Positions 34,186 through 47,200 of a DNA stretch of 64,000 nucleotides are shown one piece after another. The stretch comes from Corella eumyota (Eukaryota > Chordata > Ascidiacea > Phlebobranchia > Corellidae). Position 1 is the stretch's first letter; every line of letters starts with the position of its first letter. The notes under the pieces were generated by a model, which was not told the DNA's origin, made no database searches, and saw nothing but the letters and a program-made list of their open reading frames with translations. The DNA is taken from positions 10,734,501 to 10,798,500 of the forward strand of contig OY720097.1 of the NCBI GenBank assembly GCA_963082875.1. The letters are read 5' to 3'. Made by a program: the position numbers and the translations under genes.

Positions 34186-37100
34186 CTATAATGATAACCA
34201 ATTGCGAATTTTTTGCCACAATTTAGCCAGAGTACACACACGTCGTTTTTTGGCTCTGGCCATTTGTTTGATCGTCCTAAAACGCGCTTTTTCAAATCGC
34301 TTTAAAATTAAATTAAGTTCTTGTTGGCTCAGCTCGTTTTGATTAAACTCTATTTGAGACCAAGCCTCGTTAAGTTCGTTAATTAAAACAGATTCTGAGT
34401 CCACGTCATCTGCTTCACCAACTGGTCTATTAAAAATTGAAACATGTCTTTTAGACCTCGAAGTGGTGTCTTTGGTACGAGGACGTCGACGCTTTTTTGT
34501 TTTCTTACGTTTTTTCTTTCGTTCTTTACCTTTTCTTCCCCGCGACTTGGATTTAGTCGCTGTCGATGGGTTACTTGAACTGGAAGGAAGACTTACCGCT
34601 GTAGTAATAACTTGAATTCGATTTTCGTCAAGGTGCGGGTCGGATTCTGGCTTACAAGTATAAGCGACGTGTTGGTAGCATGTATCGCATATAACCCTAC
34701 AGCAATAATGAAATTTGCAGTTACATTGTCTACTGCGATTTACAAGCATGGTGTCGTAGCCTCGTCCACAACATAATAAATCACATCCGCCCATTCCTTT
34801 GGATGTGCGATTGCATTCTCGACCAGATGTGCCTAGCGAACCTTTTATGTAGAAACATACATTTTAAAAATTTAACACTTCGCATCAAAAATTTAAACCC
34901 TACCTTGCAAAAAATCGCATTAGTTGTTTTTAAAGTGGTCCATATATATTAGTATGGGTCTTAGCTAGGGTTGAAACCCTAGCTACTTAACAAACGAAGT
35001 ACTTCCAAAACTATAAAATCACACTAAAATAAACAATATTAAACAACTAACCTAAAGCCAAGTTTCGTTCACAAAAGTTGGGTGAAGCCTCCAAATAAAC
35101 CAAATCTTTTTTGGTCGGAGTCTGATGAGAGTCCTCAGCTGGTTTTAGATTAAGCTTTGGGCCACCTTGGCGCAATGTCACCCGACAAGCACCATCATAT
35201 TTGTCTTTTAAATAATCCCCGATTTTTTTAAAGTCTCCCAATTCGTCCCAGCAGGTTTTTACTGTACAGGACTCCGTGCTGCCGTGGCACATGCATTTTC
35301 GAACAATGTTGCGACTCAGTGACTAAAAATAAATATTTCAATGTTAAGTAAGTTTTAAATTTTTTTAAAATGTTTACAAATATGTGTTATGCACTAACGG
35401 CCCACCAAAAGACCCTGTGTAACTTTGTAGTAGATTGCAAATTTAGTAAAAACTAATACAATTTATTGATAAAATATAAAACGCTAGCTAAAAGGTCAAA
35501 AAATATAACACAATTTAACTACAGCGTAATACTAAGCAAAGGCACGAAAACAAAGACTCAAAAACATATCTATACGCCAAGCACTTAATTCAGAACTAAC
35601 AAAATAAAACTAACAACCAAGGAGACCAAAAAAGTAGAACTGGGCTTATTACATTGACTCAAAAAGATACAAAGTACCAAAGCTTAAATCAAGGTCTGCA
35701 TGGCAAAAAGCGCGATTTTAAATGTAAATTTTTAAAAACGTTTTAAATGTAAATTTTTGGCAAACGGTCATTTTCCGGTATGCAATAAAAAAATATTTTT
35801 TTCTGAAAATGGGGAATGATATTTTTTTTAATATTACGTTTCAGTCAGAATTGTTTGCTGTTGGTAATTTTAAACCCAACTTCCAATATGTAGGACATAA
35901 TTCGAGTAACAGTTTTGACAGTTGAAATTGCCCTAGGACTAACAACATGACTTCATTTCCGTAAAAATGCACTAAGTTTACGTTGGGGAAGTTCTTTAGT
36001 TTAAAAACTTAAACTTAAAATTCCTGAAACCGCAATTTCAACAGTGAGTAAGATGTATCAATTGCCAAAAGTGTAACGATCTACTTTTTGAGGATGCGCT
36101 TTTTAACATAGATGTAATCTCAAGTGCTGGTTTAATTCACGTGCGAGCTCACGTAACCAGGTAACACCAGCGACTGATAATCAGAGTTCTGATCATGATA
36201 ATCAAACTCGTGAGAATCGCATTGGTTAAGATTTTGTTAGACTGGTATTTAAATTTGGTGATGTAATGTCATAGTTTACGCAGACGATACAGTAGTAAGA
36301 TAAAGATCACGAGCTAATTATTTTGTTTTACACCGACAGTATATAACATACATTTAAAATGGTAATAAAACATCCATATACTAAATACTTTAGGTTTTTA
36401 AGCGCGTGTTTTTGCGTGACAAATATCAACAACACACATTTGTTTTTATTTTACGCAGCCATCGGTTCATGGCTCATTAATGTTTGTGTTCATTAATAAG
36501 CCATTTAATCTTGAAGTGTATCATTTACTTTCGATTTAAGGGTGTGTCTCAATCTGAACGATCAAAAACATTATTTGTTGCAAAAATGTTTACCGGTCGC
36601 GCTATGCTGGACCTAAAAAGTTGCGAATCTAAAATTATCAGTATTAAAAGAAGGCACTGGTATACGCCCGATGTTACTAAATAAAAAAACTAAAATATTC
36701 CCTGGGCCCGTCAATAAATCCAGTCATAATACTCTGATTTCGTAATCACAATTATTCAACTTGAAAAGAAATCAAACAGTTCTGACTACCATTCCACATC
36801 ATGTTCAATCAGCTATTACGTAAAGAGAAGCGCCCGCAAATTTGCCATTAGACAATTAGTAACTTCAGCGAATAGGAATGTAATTGAATTTGCCCGCCTT
36901 TCCCCAAAAGCATTTAAAAAAATCCAAAGTGAAAGTATTTGATGGTTGTCGTGTAACTATTATGACACATTTAGAGTGAGTGGAATTCGTAACATCACTA
37001 TCTATTTAACCAGCGCCCACTCACTTTTAAATCAACATCTTACGTTGGCAAATCTTGATTTCATCTATCGATAATAACAATAGCCGATAATATTTCTGCT

Positions 37101-40100
37101 ATTTTCGCTGGTGAAAGTAAAATTACCGATGTTAGACATTATTAACCAAGCTCAAATAAAGTAAAGCTTTGAAAATGGCAAATATAAACTTTACAGGATG
37201 GCGATATAAAGCAAAGTACGTGCTTTAACTTATTTTTTAAATAAATTAGACATTTGGTATTGATTTTAGATTTAATTTTAAATATAAGACATTATGTTTT
37301 TTTGTAAATGTGTTAACAATGACAGGTTCAAAATGATTTAAGCAGTTTAAAATTTTTTTTCTGTTGGCCACCTGTCCCAAATTTCTGTCATTTAAGACAA
37401 ACATTTTATTACACAGAGATTTAAACCACACCATATGCCAATTAAGGATCATTTGTATGCTGTCATGTCATTGCTAACTGTTAACTGACACAAACCCAGA
37501 TTATAGATCATGTAATGTTTTAATTTAGGCCTAATCCCCTACGCCCTTTAATCTTTATATAATATACCAAGCGATTTAAATTCAACTTTTTGCTCTTGGC
37601 TACTTGCAATCAAAGTATCGTTTTGTTCCGATTCGTCATTCTTGGTAAATAATTATGTTTTATCTATGTAGTACAACAACTTAAAACTTCATTTCTACAA
37701 CCGTAGGCTATCGCTGTGCAATTACAGTAACAATACTGGCAAAAAATTAAGTAACGTATTGCGTTTTCCAGTACGATTTCTTATAGGTTTTTTAACAAAC
37801 AATTTTATTTATCGTTTTGTCACAACAAGACTCTCACTTGAAGTAATTGATGACAAGTTCTCATTTAAAAATCGGTGTATTGCTAAATCACAGAAAAAAT
37901 TTACTTTCCCATAATACGATACTTCGTTAGGCTGGGTGGCCTGTTGCTGTTTGGATATCAACACCAGTTCAAAGACTGTTAGGATTTAATATATGAGTTA
38001 GTTAAGGCCTTTAAGAATTCCAAACGTTGCAAACCCGTTCTTTGCATCAATCTAATCGCCTTATTTGTATTAACAGATCACACATAGCGATTAAATAAGA
38101 CTTCAAAGCACTGCCTGTTTAATTTAAGCCAAGGTGTCTGCGGTTCTTTAAATCAGGCTGCTAATGGAATCGCAGATTCGCGCAAACACGAGCATGTTTT
38201 GGTCTCCGTTAAGCCTCGGTCCAGATGTTGGCCATAAGCTAAACTAAGACAATCTGATCGCTTTGTCAATACAATTATTTCCTACACTTTCACATCGGAT
38301 TTAGCAAAGGTGAGAAATTAAGCTTTTCAAACGGAAATCCAATCTCCGCAATTACAACGAACAAAAGCGGCCGATAAAAGCGATCTTCTTTGTGGTATAG
38401 TACTTTGTATGAAGTTCGATCTAAGTTCAATATTAGACCCTCAAAATAAAAGCAACTATCTTGCAGTCACACCCGAACAACGCTCACAACGTTTGATTAT
38501 AAAACAATTATATCTGAATCGTAGGTCATGGTTAAGCGACAGACTAAGGGTAATCAACATTAGTTCAAAACCCCTCATAATTTATTTATTTGTATTGTTA
38601 TAGTAATATATTCATCAATTGTTTCTTATGTTAATACTTATAAATCGTTGTTACTTACAAATTGAAGGATTTATGATGTTGCATAGAATACCTTGAAGTA
38701 ATAATTCATTAGCTCAAATACACAACAAACCAGTGATTTTAGAAAGCAAGATTTTGCTTTAAATAACCCTTGTGTTCACAGATATGTGTTCACTTTGGCA
38801 GTTTATAAATAAAACAATATTAAGAATAATTATATTATTTTACATTAAATGTTAAATCGTTTTACGTCAAAGCGCTTAAAAGATAACACATTTAAAAATG
38901 AGATTTACTTTTTAAGGTAAAAGGCCTTACATTTTGAAATATTTGGACGAATTAATCGCAATTTAGGTTAGAAAATTACACGTCTGCCGCGCGGTTTTAT
39001 AAGACAATAAACACTTTGGTTAACCACGGCCTTAAGCTTTCTGTAAGATCAAATACAAAATAGAGTAATGGGATTTTATTATGAATGTGATTATTTTTAA
39101 TGCCTACAGTAATTTAAACCAAAGAAAATTTGCTACAATTCTACGTCGCGTAGTTATATTATTTTTACTACTTTTACGGTAGTATAAATAGAGACTCAAA
39201 ATTTGCACTTTTTTGTATTTCGTCATTTTTTTAAGGAACCAGTTTTTTGAGCCAGCTGGGGCAAAAAAACGTGTATCGATTTACCGATTTAGGTTCACGT
39301 ACCCTCGAAAACAAGTTGCTTAACCGGGTTAAGTTAAATAAATGTTGCAAAAGTTTTCTTTGTTTTGACACTCCATCTTAGTCAAATCAACATACAGAAA
39401 TTCACGAGGTCGTGATTTTAAAAACAAAGGTTAAAAAAACGTCTGTTATTTTTTTTCCAAAAATACGACAAACTTGTTGTGTTGTTTAATAATTAACATA
39501 GGTTTAATTAAAACTTAGGTTGAATTACAACAAACCCAAAAAATAAAAAAAAATATAACTTTTTAAAAAAAAAATTTGAAGACATTTTTTAAAAGTTACA
39601 AAACTACTTTCCATTTATTTTTACAAATTAAATTATTTGTCTCTATTCTGGCTACGATGCCGATTCTCTTTTAAATTGTTGTTTAAATGAAGAAATGGCG
39701 TGCTATGATAAGACAAAATGACTTTGTGGGAGTAACGGGGTTGCGATTTTAGGATGTAATGTATTCCGTCTGAATTATTTTTCACTTTAAAAAAGAGTTT
39801 TTCGCGAAAAATAGTGTTTTCAAAACAATTGCCTTGCGCCTTATACATTCATGGGTATATTGTACAAGCGCTTTAAAGTACGTTGTATTTTTTACTGTAT
39901 ATCCAATCAATTAAAATTTGGCGTCATTTTTGTGTTGTAAATTATCAAGTTCGACCAAAGAACAAATAAAAACATCAAAATAACGTTTTCAAGTTATTTT
40001 GTAAAGTAAAAATATTAATTTTCTAAAATTCTGCAAAAACACATTGACCTGTGCTGCAAAAGGTGAGACTGGAAAATATTTTTTAAGATTACGTCATATA

Positions 40101-43100
40101 TGACGTAACCACTTGGTAATTTGTTTTGTAAACTTGTCAAAACTGACTAAAAGTGCAAATGTCAAGTTTGTGATTTAAAGTGAGGATGATATCCTGACCG
40201 AAAGTGAACGGAAACCGTTACACAATTGTCACAACAACAAAGTCACGTAAAAAATGAAAAAAAACTATTCAGGGTCAAAAAAATTTGGCAAAAATCTAAA
40301 TGATATTTTTTCCCAACCTTATTTAGCACCGTTTTTATATTTCGACCCAAGCAACCCAAAAAAACATTTAGTGGGCCAAGTGTTTTTATACAAACTAATT
40401 ATAAACGTTAAAAACTCTATAATTAGTAAGAGTCATGCCCTCGCGCTTTAAACCATTACAACGTTATTAGTACTTTCAATAAATTATAGTGAAATTTTTT
40501 ACTAAAATTGTCAATTTTTAGATTTTTTTGCAATTTCACCAAACAAAATTTTCCATATTTTTGCTGGAGACGTAATTGACACTGAGCATTAGTTTTTCGG
40601 CGTTATCAGCCATCGTATTTATTCCATTACTGAATTTTAACATTTTTTGAATATACACGAAATTTCGTAAACACATTTTCACGCCGACCACTGAATGGTT
40701 TCAAAAACAAACAAAAAAGATTTCTCTGTATGCTTTTTCAATTATTCAAACGACGGTAGTTTCAGAATGCACAAATAAAGCAATAATAAAAATTTTAAAC
40801 CATAAACACGCTTACCATATTTTTTGTACATGTTTTTGCTAAATTTGAATGAAAACCGTATTGAGCATTAATATTGTGCACAATTTTGGGAAATGTTGAA
40901 TTAATGGTTTAAAAGAAAAGAAAAACACTTAAACCAGCAGACTAGTTTTTATATCATAAATCATTAAATTAATTCCCTTAAACATATATAAATAACGTTA
41001 TAACAACAGAGATTTCAAAGTCAACACGCCCTAACCGTTTTAACGCAAGCAGCTTTGCTTCTCAGAGACAAAAGACTAACATTTAGCTTCTTTGGGGCCC
41101 GCCAATCCGCAGTCATTTGGCGGTCTTTTGATCTTCAAAAATTGCCGAAAGAGAGTGTTAAACGGGGAAATAATTTTACACTCTAATGACCACACGTAAT
41201 ACTGACCGTACAGTAAACACAAAATCTGTATTTAATGTTTAAGCATGTGAAAGAATAAGAGTTTCCGCTATACTAGCGTTAAAATTAAAAGGCGCTCGTA
41301 TAACTGGTTATTATTCGCCACCGTAAATAAACAAAGACAATTTTCTTTGAATATTGACAGAATATGTTTGCCGTATTGTATTAGTAACCACATGAATCAA
41401 ACTGTCGAGAAGTAAAGCTTCTGTGCCGGCCGAATTTAGGTGATTTACGGCCATTTCCTACGCAGTATATTTTTATCAAAAGCAACGTCGGCCGCGTAAT
41501 TAAAAGGCATGCCCGAAACCTTTTAACCTTATGTCAAAGCGTCTGTAACATTATGTGGGAATGCAGCATTTGGGGCTTGTCAACAGCTTGCCGAATGTTA
41601 CCAAACTTTACACAACGTCATATTAACATGTACTGCTGCTTAGCAGCTTCTGATATATTTACCTTAATATATTATTACAGTCTTAACGACACTTTAAGGA
41701 TAAACACAAAGCTTACACACCTTGTAATTTGTTACTAAAAATATCAAACATCAATAAAAGGTTCAAGTTTAAGAGTGAACACGTGTTAATGTTAAATATG
41801 TAAAAAGCCTACAAATATTCGTGCGATTCTATATTAAGTTTGGTGGTATACAGGCTATATTAAAGCTAAAGATCGATTTTGACTAAAATGAATTGTGACG
41901 TCGTATATACGTAATACACAATAAATCAAATGTTTAAGTACACATATAACCTACAATTAATTATATAAACGTAAACGTTATAATCGCCAGTAATGTCTAC
42001 CGTTTAGTTGTTTTAGGAGATCGGCAAACGCTACGCAAGAAATAGTGACATTACTACAATTTACTACATATAAAGGAACTTAATAAACGGCTCGATGTTT
42101 TATTTGCTTAAGCGATCATTATTTTAAATTCATTTCTAAAATGTAGCCTTTTTTAATTACTGCTTTTTTTCATTACTTATTTTAGGAAAATCACTGTAAT
42201 ATCAACTAGAAAAAGAAATAACTTTTTTTGCTTACTCGTCTTCCGGCCCGATTGTTGTGCAAGTTCATGATAGCTCGAGCATCATGTTGTTCCCTTTCAC
42301 TGGTGTCCAAGAAATTTTCGGCGAACAAAACCCCGTACCTGATGTCTGGACTACAACCAGTCCAATTAAATTGGCCTAAATAATAATTCAAATTGAGGGT
42401 AAACTTTTATTAAAAATTCCAATGTTGAGATGACAGTTTTGTCTTTTTTTGTAAATAATTTATTCCCTATGCAAAAAATGTCGTCTTATTTTTAAACCAA
42501 CCTGATTGATCTAACCCCGTTTTTCTGGCATCGCAAGAACATTCTGAAAACACGTTGTTCATGCAAGCTTTAGTCATCACGTGAGCTACGCCTGCTGAGG
42601 TGATAGCATGAGCAAATGCAGTTTCCCGAGTTCCTAAAATTTGGTAACAATTAAAAATGTGTAACAATAAAAATAAGTTGTAACAATGTTCTTACAAAGA
42701 ACAAGTTTAAATTTTTTTGTGCAAGTGTAAATTATGAGATTGACATTTGAAAAGTATAACGATTTTTAATTGTCAGCACTAAAGGTTGTCTACTCGACTC
42801 ATCTTAACCCCTGGATAATTGTCCACTCTAGTAAAAGGTATAATTAGATCGACAAAAATAGCCTCGGTAAAATAAAACAAAAGGTTGGCCACGTGCTTTG
42901 TATAAGACGTAAGATGAAGTGCTGATTGCGTATAAGCAAAATATAAATTGTCCCGTAATATAAGTGGGAACTTAAACGTACCCTTATCTTAAAGCCTGCA
43001 AATTTAAAGAGGCCATTTTAAGCGAATTTGTCCACTGGCGTATAAACGTGTACATGACATGTTACAAATGGCTGTATGTTTATGATTACATACTTTCACC

Positions 43101-44288
43101 GATAACAGGTTTTTTATAATTATTGATCGTTGTGTATGTTTTTACAGAATTACAACATAAATAAAACATTCATCTGAAGATAAATTCTATTTGTTTTTGG
43201 AATGACTGTAATAATATTTTACTTTACCCGTGAAATTTGTAACATCATTAAGAAGGATTAAACATCTGAAGCCTGATAAAAGAACTGTCGTTTGATGATT
43301 TTAATTGACCAATTAACAATGCTCTAACACAAATAGAAAATACCCGATTAATTCGAAACTGAAAATCCTCTTAAATGATCTATTAAGGATTCTTGTGCGT
43401 ATTAATTCGTTAGTACAAGTAGGCTATTAAAACGATGTACTTGCGTATTGAAAGGTCTTATCATTTATTGAGGATGCCCTCGTGTTTTACATTGACTAGA
43501 TAATGCGCACTTAAAGGCCAATCAAAGAGTAATAAAAAACACTTCAAAACTTCAGAGTCGGTGGCAATTTTTTTGTATTACGTTTTGCAGCCTAATGCAG
43601 CTTGAAATTAGGGCAATGATAACTATACATGTATATTAAAAAAGGAAATGTATATTAAACCGCGTATCAGTAATTAAGTGCTTAGTGATGTTTTGTAGAG
43701 ACAGCCGTGGTGCTTTCGCTAACAAAACTTATGTTAATGCGGTTTGGTTTGTAAACTTGTTCAAATTCAAGTCACACGAGCAAGTCTGGTAGTAGGAAAG
43801 CGTGTAAAATGTAAACTGCAATGCTAATATTTTTAAATAGGTTTACATTGACTTATATATGACCCTAATACCTCTTTGCACAATTTTTCCAAACGAGTTT
43901 CGGCCGTTTGGACCGGCAGCGGTGCAATTCCAACGACTGTTCTTAAACTGACGTTGGCACTCCCGCAGACCTTCCATTGCCCCGTTTCCAACGGCGACCA
44001 ACGTATCTGGATTTCTAAAAAAAATTCAAAAAATTCACAAAACAAGAATAACCAATATATATAGTATATAATGAGGAATGATTTCAAAAAAACTTCAAAA
44101 TTTTGTAATTCAAATTATGCCATTCATTAAGCCTTTTTAGTTTTATTTTCACAAAAAAATGTCGTAAATTTGTCAAAAATTTCATAACAAACCTCTCACA
44201 ATATTCTCTTTGGATTGGAAGTAAAGGCATTTGCTCGCATAAATGCCGCCCGTTGCTGGAAGATAAGGCTTGGAGTTTTCCTATAATT
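34186..44288 (-). CDS. wnt: Wnt ligand (Wnt2-like), first exon not found
   Basis: Six exons in phase: 44288-44193, 44014-43872, 42633-42502, 42375-42236, 35322-35052 and 34841-34186. The exon with the signal peptide was not identified. Wnt hallmarks: [82 protein letters not shown]. Spacing and motifs such as NNRAGR, GDYL and [16 protein letters not shown] look closest to Wnt2, but subfamily is uncertain. Wnts are secreted, lipid-modified ligands of Frizzled receptors. The usual CHGVSGSC lipidation loop reads CHGSTESC here, putting Thr where Porcupine acylates Ser. After the normal end (AYTCK) the protein runs on for about 153 residues with a Lys/Arg-rich block ([18 protein letters not shown]). 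Intron 4 of the visible part is 6.9 kb and could hold enhancers. Confidence 0.9.
35323..42235. other. Large intron of the Wnt gene
   Basis: It is 6.9 kb against about 0.1-1.2 kb for the other visible Wnt introns. It is less AT-rich in places than the intergenic DNA to its left. No exon, transposon ends or known regulatory motif cluster could be supported by eye. Confidence 0.5.
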
Positions 44289-47200
44289 CTGAAAACAAAA
44301 AATGTGTATTTTCAGAAAAATTACTTTATTTAGCTATTGAAATGATATCATTTCCTACTACTAAAGTATACATAATTACTGTTGTTTTTTTCATGAAAGT
44401 TAGATAAACAAGTCATAAATGGTGGTCATAATTTATCAAAAGATTTAAATCAAATACAAGTCATAAAACACCTGTTCACTTATCAGTGAGTGAGTCGTTT
44501 GCTATTTTACCTTATTCTTTGTGACGTCATAAGAGAGAAAAGGATGTAATTGTTTTTTAAACGTACGCAGACACGGGTTTTAAAAGTGCGCCGACCTTGG
44601 ACATTGCCCTAACAAGTAAGCTAAAGAATTGAAAATCAAGACACACACACATATATACCTAAAGCGCATTCGAACCGCAACAATGTTTCTAGACAAAGAA
44701 TATTTGAAAATGTTTTGTTCAAAGCTGACGCCACAAACTTACGGTTTCATTCATAAAATACATAACTCTTTGATAGCTCCGACAAACATTGGAAAATTAT
44801 TAATGTGATTTTGAAAACTTTTCTTTCGAGCTGTGCACACACTCGTTTTCCGTCTTGTCTAAAGACATCGGAATTACATGCGATTCGCTTACCATAGTTG
44901 CGAAATTAAACCGAAAAAGAGAAGCTAACGCTATACATTGTAAATCATTTTTAAGTTAAAATCAAATTTACGTCAAGGTGTCATTTGATCACTGAAAAAA
45001 TGTGTTTCAAAGCTTGTTTGTGGTGTGACTAATTTTCTGAGCAATTAGCAGAAGTGTTAACAAATAAAATCGTTGTACATCAGGCCGCATCTCTAAGACA
45101 TAAATCAAACCAAGACCAACGAATAAGTTATGTTACAATGTGGAACATCAACGCCATTTTATTCGAATGTACAAAAGTAAATGTCAAAGTACTTTGTATA
45201 TTTTCACAGCGAGTTCAAATACTTATCGATCATTCCAGGACGAAAAATCAAAAACATTACAGCGCATGAAATGACTGTATAAATTACCATTATAATTATT
45301 TTTATACCTAAAAATAAAAATGTGGTCAATTTCTAAATAGCAAAAGGCCTGCTTAGTTTCAACTGGTATTATTGTCCATCAGGTTCGAACGATTTGTTTA
45401 CACTTTTTGATCGGAGAACAAAAGATAAAAGAAAATTTTTACGAAAACAAACATCCCAAAAAGTTTCAAATTCTTTAAATAACTTTGTCCAGAACGTCTG
45501 TAACTAGAAATTTCACATGACTCGAAAAAGTACATTTTTAAATATAATTTGTGAATAAAAAAAACAACTTCTATGTAGCAATTAATTTTGTATTAACTTT
45601 TATACTATCACGCTTGGCCAAAATCGTTTAGACTAAAAAAATCATTAGCGTATTAAGGAGAAATGTTTTTATGCAAAAGAAATCAAGCTCAAACTTATTT
45701 TTTGCCTTAAAACTTTTTTCAAGTTTGGCCACGCGCAGTTACAATTATGGTAATCCGAAACTTAACGATTCTCGGTGAACCATTGCCTTTGTTTGGCCCA
45801 ATAGAATATAGAAATGCCATCACAGGGTGATATGTTTAAAACACAGGCACGTCAAATTAAAAAAAAAAAAACACTTTCAATAATTTTTTTATCAAAAATA
45901 ATCGTGTGATGACTTAGTTAAAAAAAATACTAAAATATATTTTACGCTAATAAAACAGCGGAATGCATTACGTATATCGTACCGTTGCTCAATTATCGGA
46001 TTGAATTACGGCATAAAATTGGGCAAATTTGAGATATATAGCAAGTAAACCGTTGCCTTATTTTTTGCGCCTAATCATAATAATCACAGGTTCTTTAAAT
46101 CTCCATTTAAATAAAATTGACACAGATTTTTTTTTGTTAGCGGTTTTTCATTTTGCATGCGAAACAACCTCCGTCAAATGTATAAGCTGGTGGTGAAAGA
46201 ATTTAATCCCTAAACTCGACCACCGTGTCTAAATAATAAATTCAAAAACCCCGCCTTTATATTTGTCATATACATTTTTTTCTTAATTTGTTTTTAGGCC
46301 ACATCAAAGTATATTAACAGCGGCGCTTTATAACATTGGGGGTGCAAACATTACACTCCCCAATTCGTGACCAAAGTAAGGCACAGTTTCAATATAAAAC
46401 ATTTAGGGTTACATTATAGGAACAAAACGACTTACAGCCAAGAGCTGTGGGCTTGGACGTTGGTGCAGGCGTTGAATAAGGCGATGAGTAGAAATATCAG
46501 ACTGGGTGAATTGCTTGACATTTTGGCAACATGGCGAAAAAACTTATAATCCATGGAAAAGAACACACCAAAGCGGCGTCCGGCGTTGCTACACACCTCT
46601 TTTGAAATTTCTTACTATTTCTAAGAGTCCAATTTCAAATTAAAGCAACCTTTTTTTTAAAGTATTTTAATGACTGGTGATTACTCAAACACTGTACTTG
46701 GTCAATTTATTTATTTCACTATTGCCGAAAGGCTAAAGTTGTCCATAATTTAGCAGTTGTAGAATAAATGTATTTCCCGATGTCAATCATTCAATTATTC
46801 CCTCTTATCAGCAACAGACTCTTACATTTAAACTCGATAATAACTTAAGCTCAATCGCTGATGACATAATTGGTTACACCTGAAATCAAAAAGAGATAGC
46901 GAGTATTAAAATGCTGTGATTAGTAATAATAACTAATGCTAACTCCCTATGTTACGTATCGTTAACAAGCGCTTAGACTTGTTTTTTTTGTGAGAGCATT
47001 CCACGCTGGCGTGTTTACCGAAACGATTTTATTTGCTTGGACTAAGGCAAATTGTACAAATCCATGCACTATATAGCTCGCCAAACTTCTTCTCTCCGTT
47101 ATATTTGCATCCTAATGTTAAGAAACCGGGTTAAGGGCATTTCTCTATATTAAATTTAAACAATTTGCATAATGTTTAAGTCAAGCTCTAAATTTAGGAA

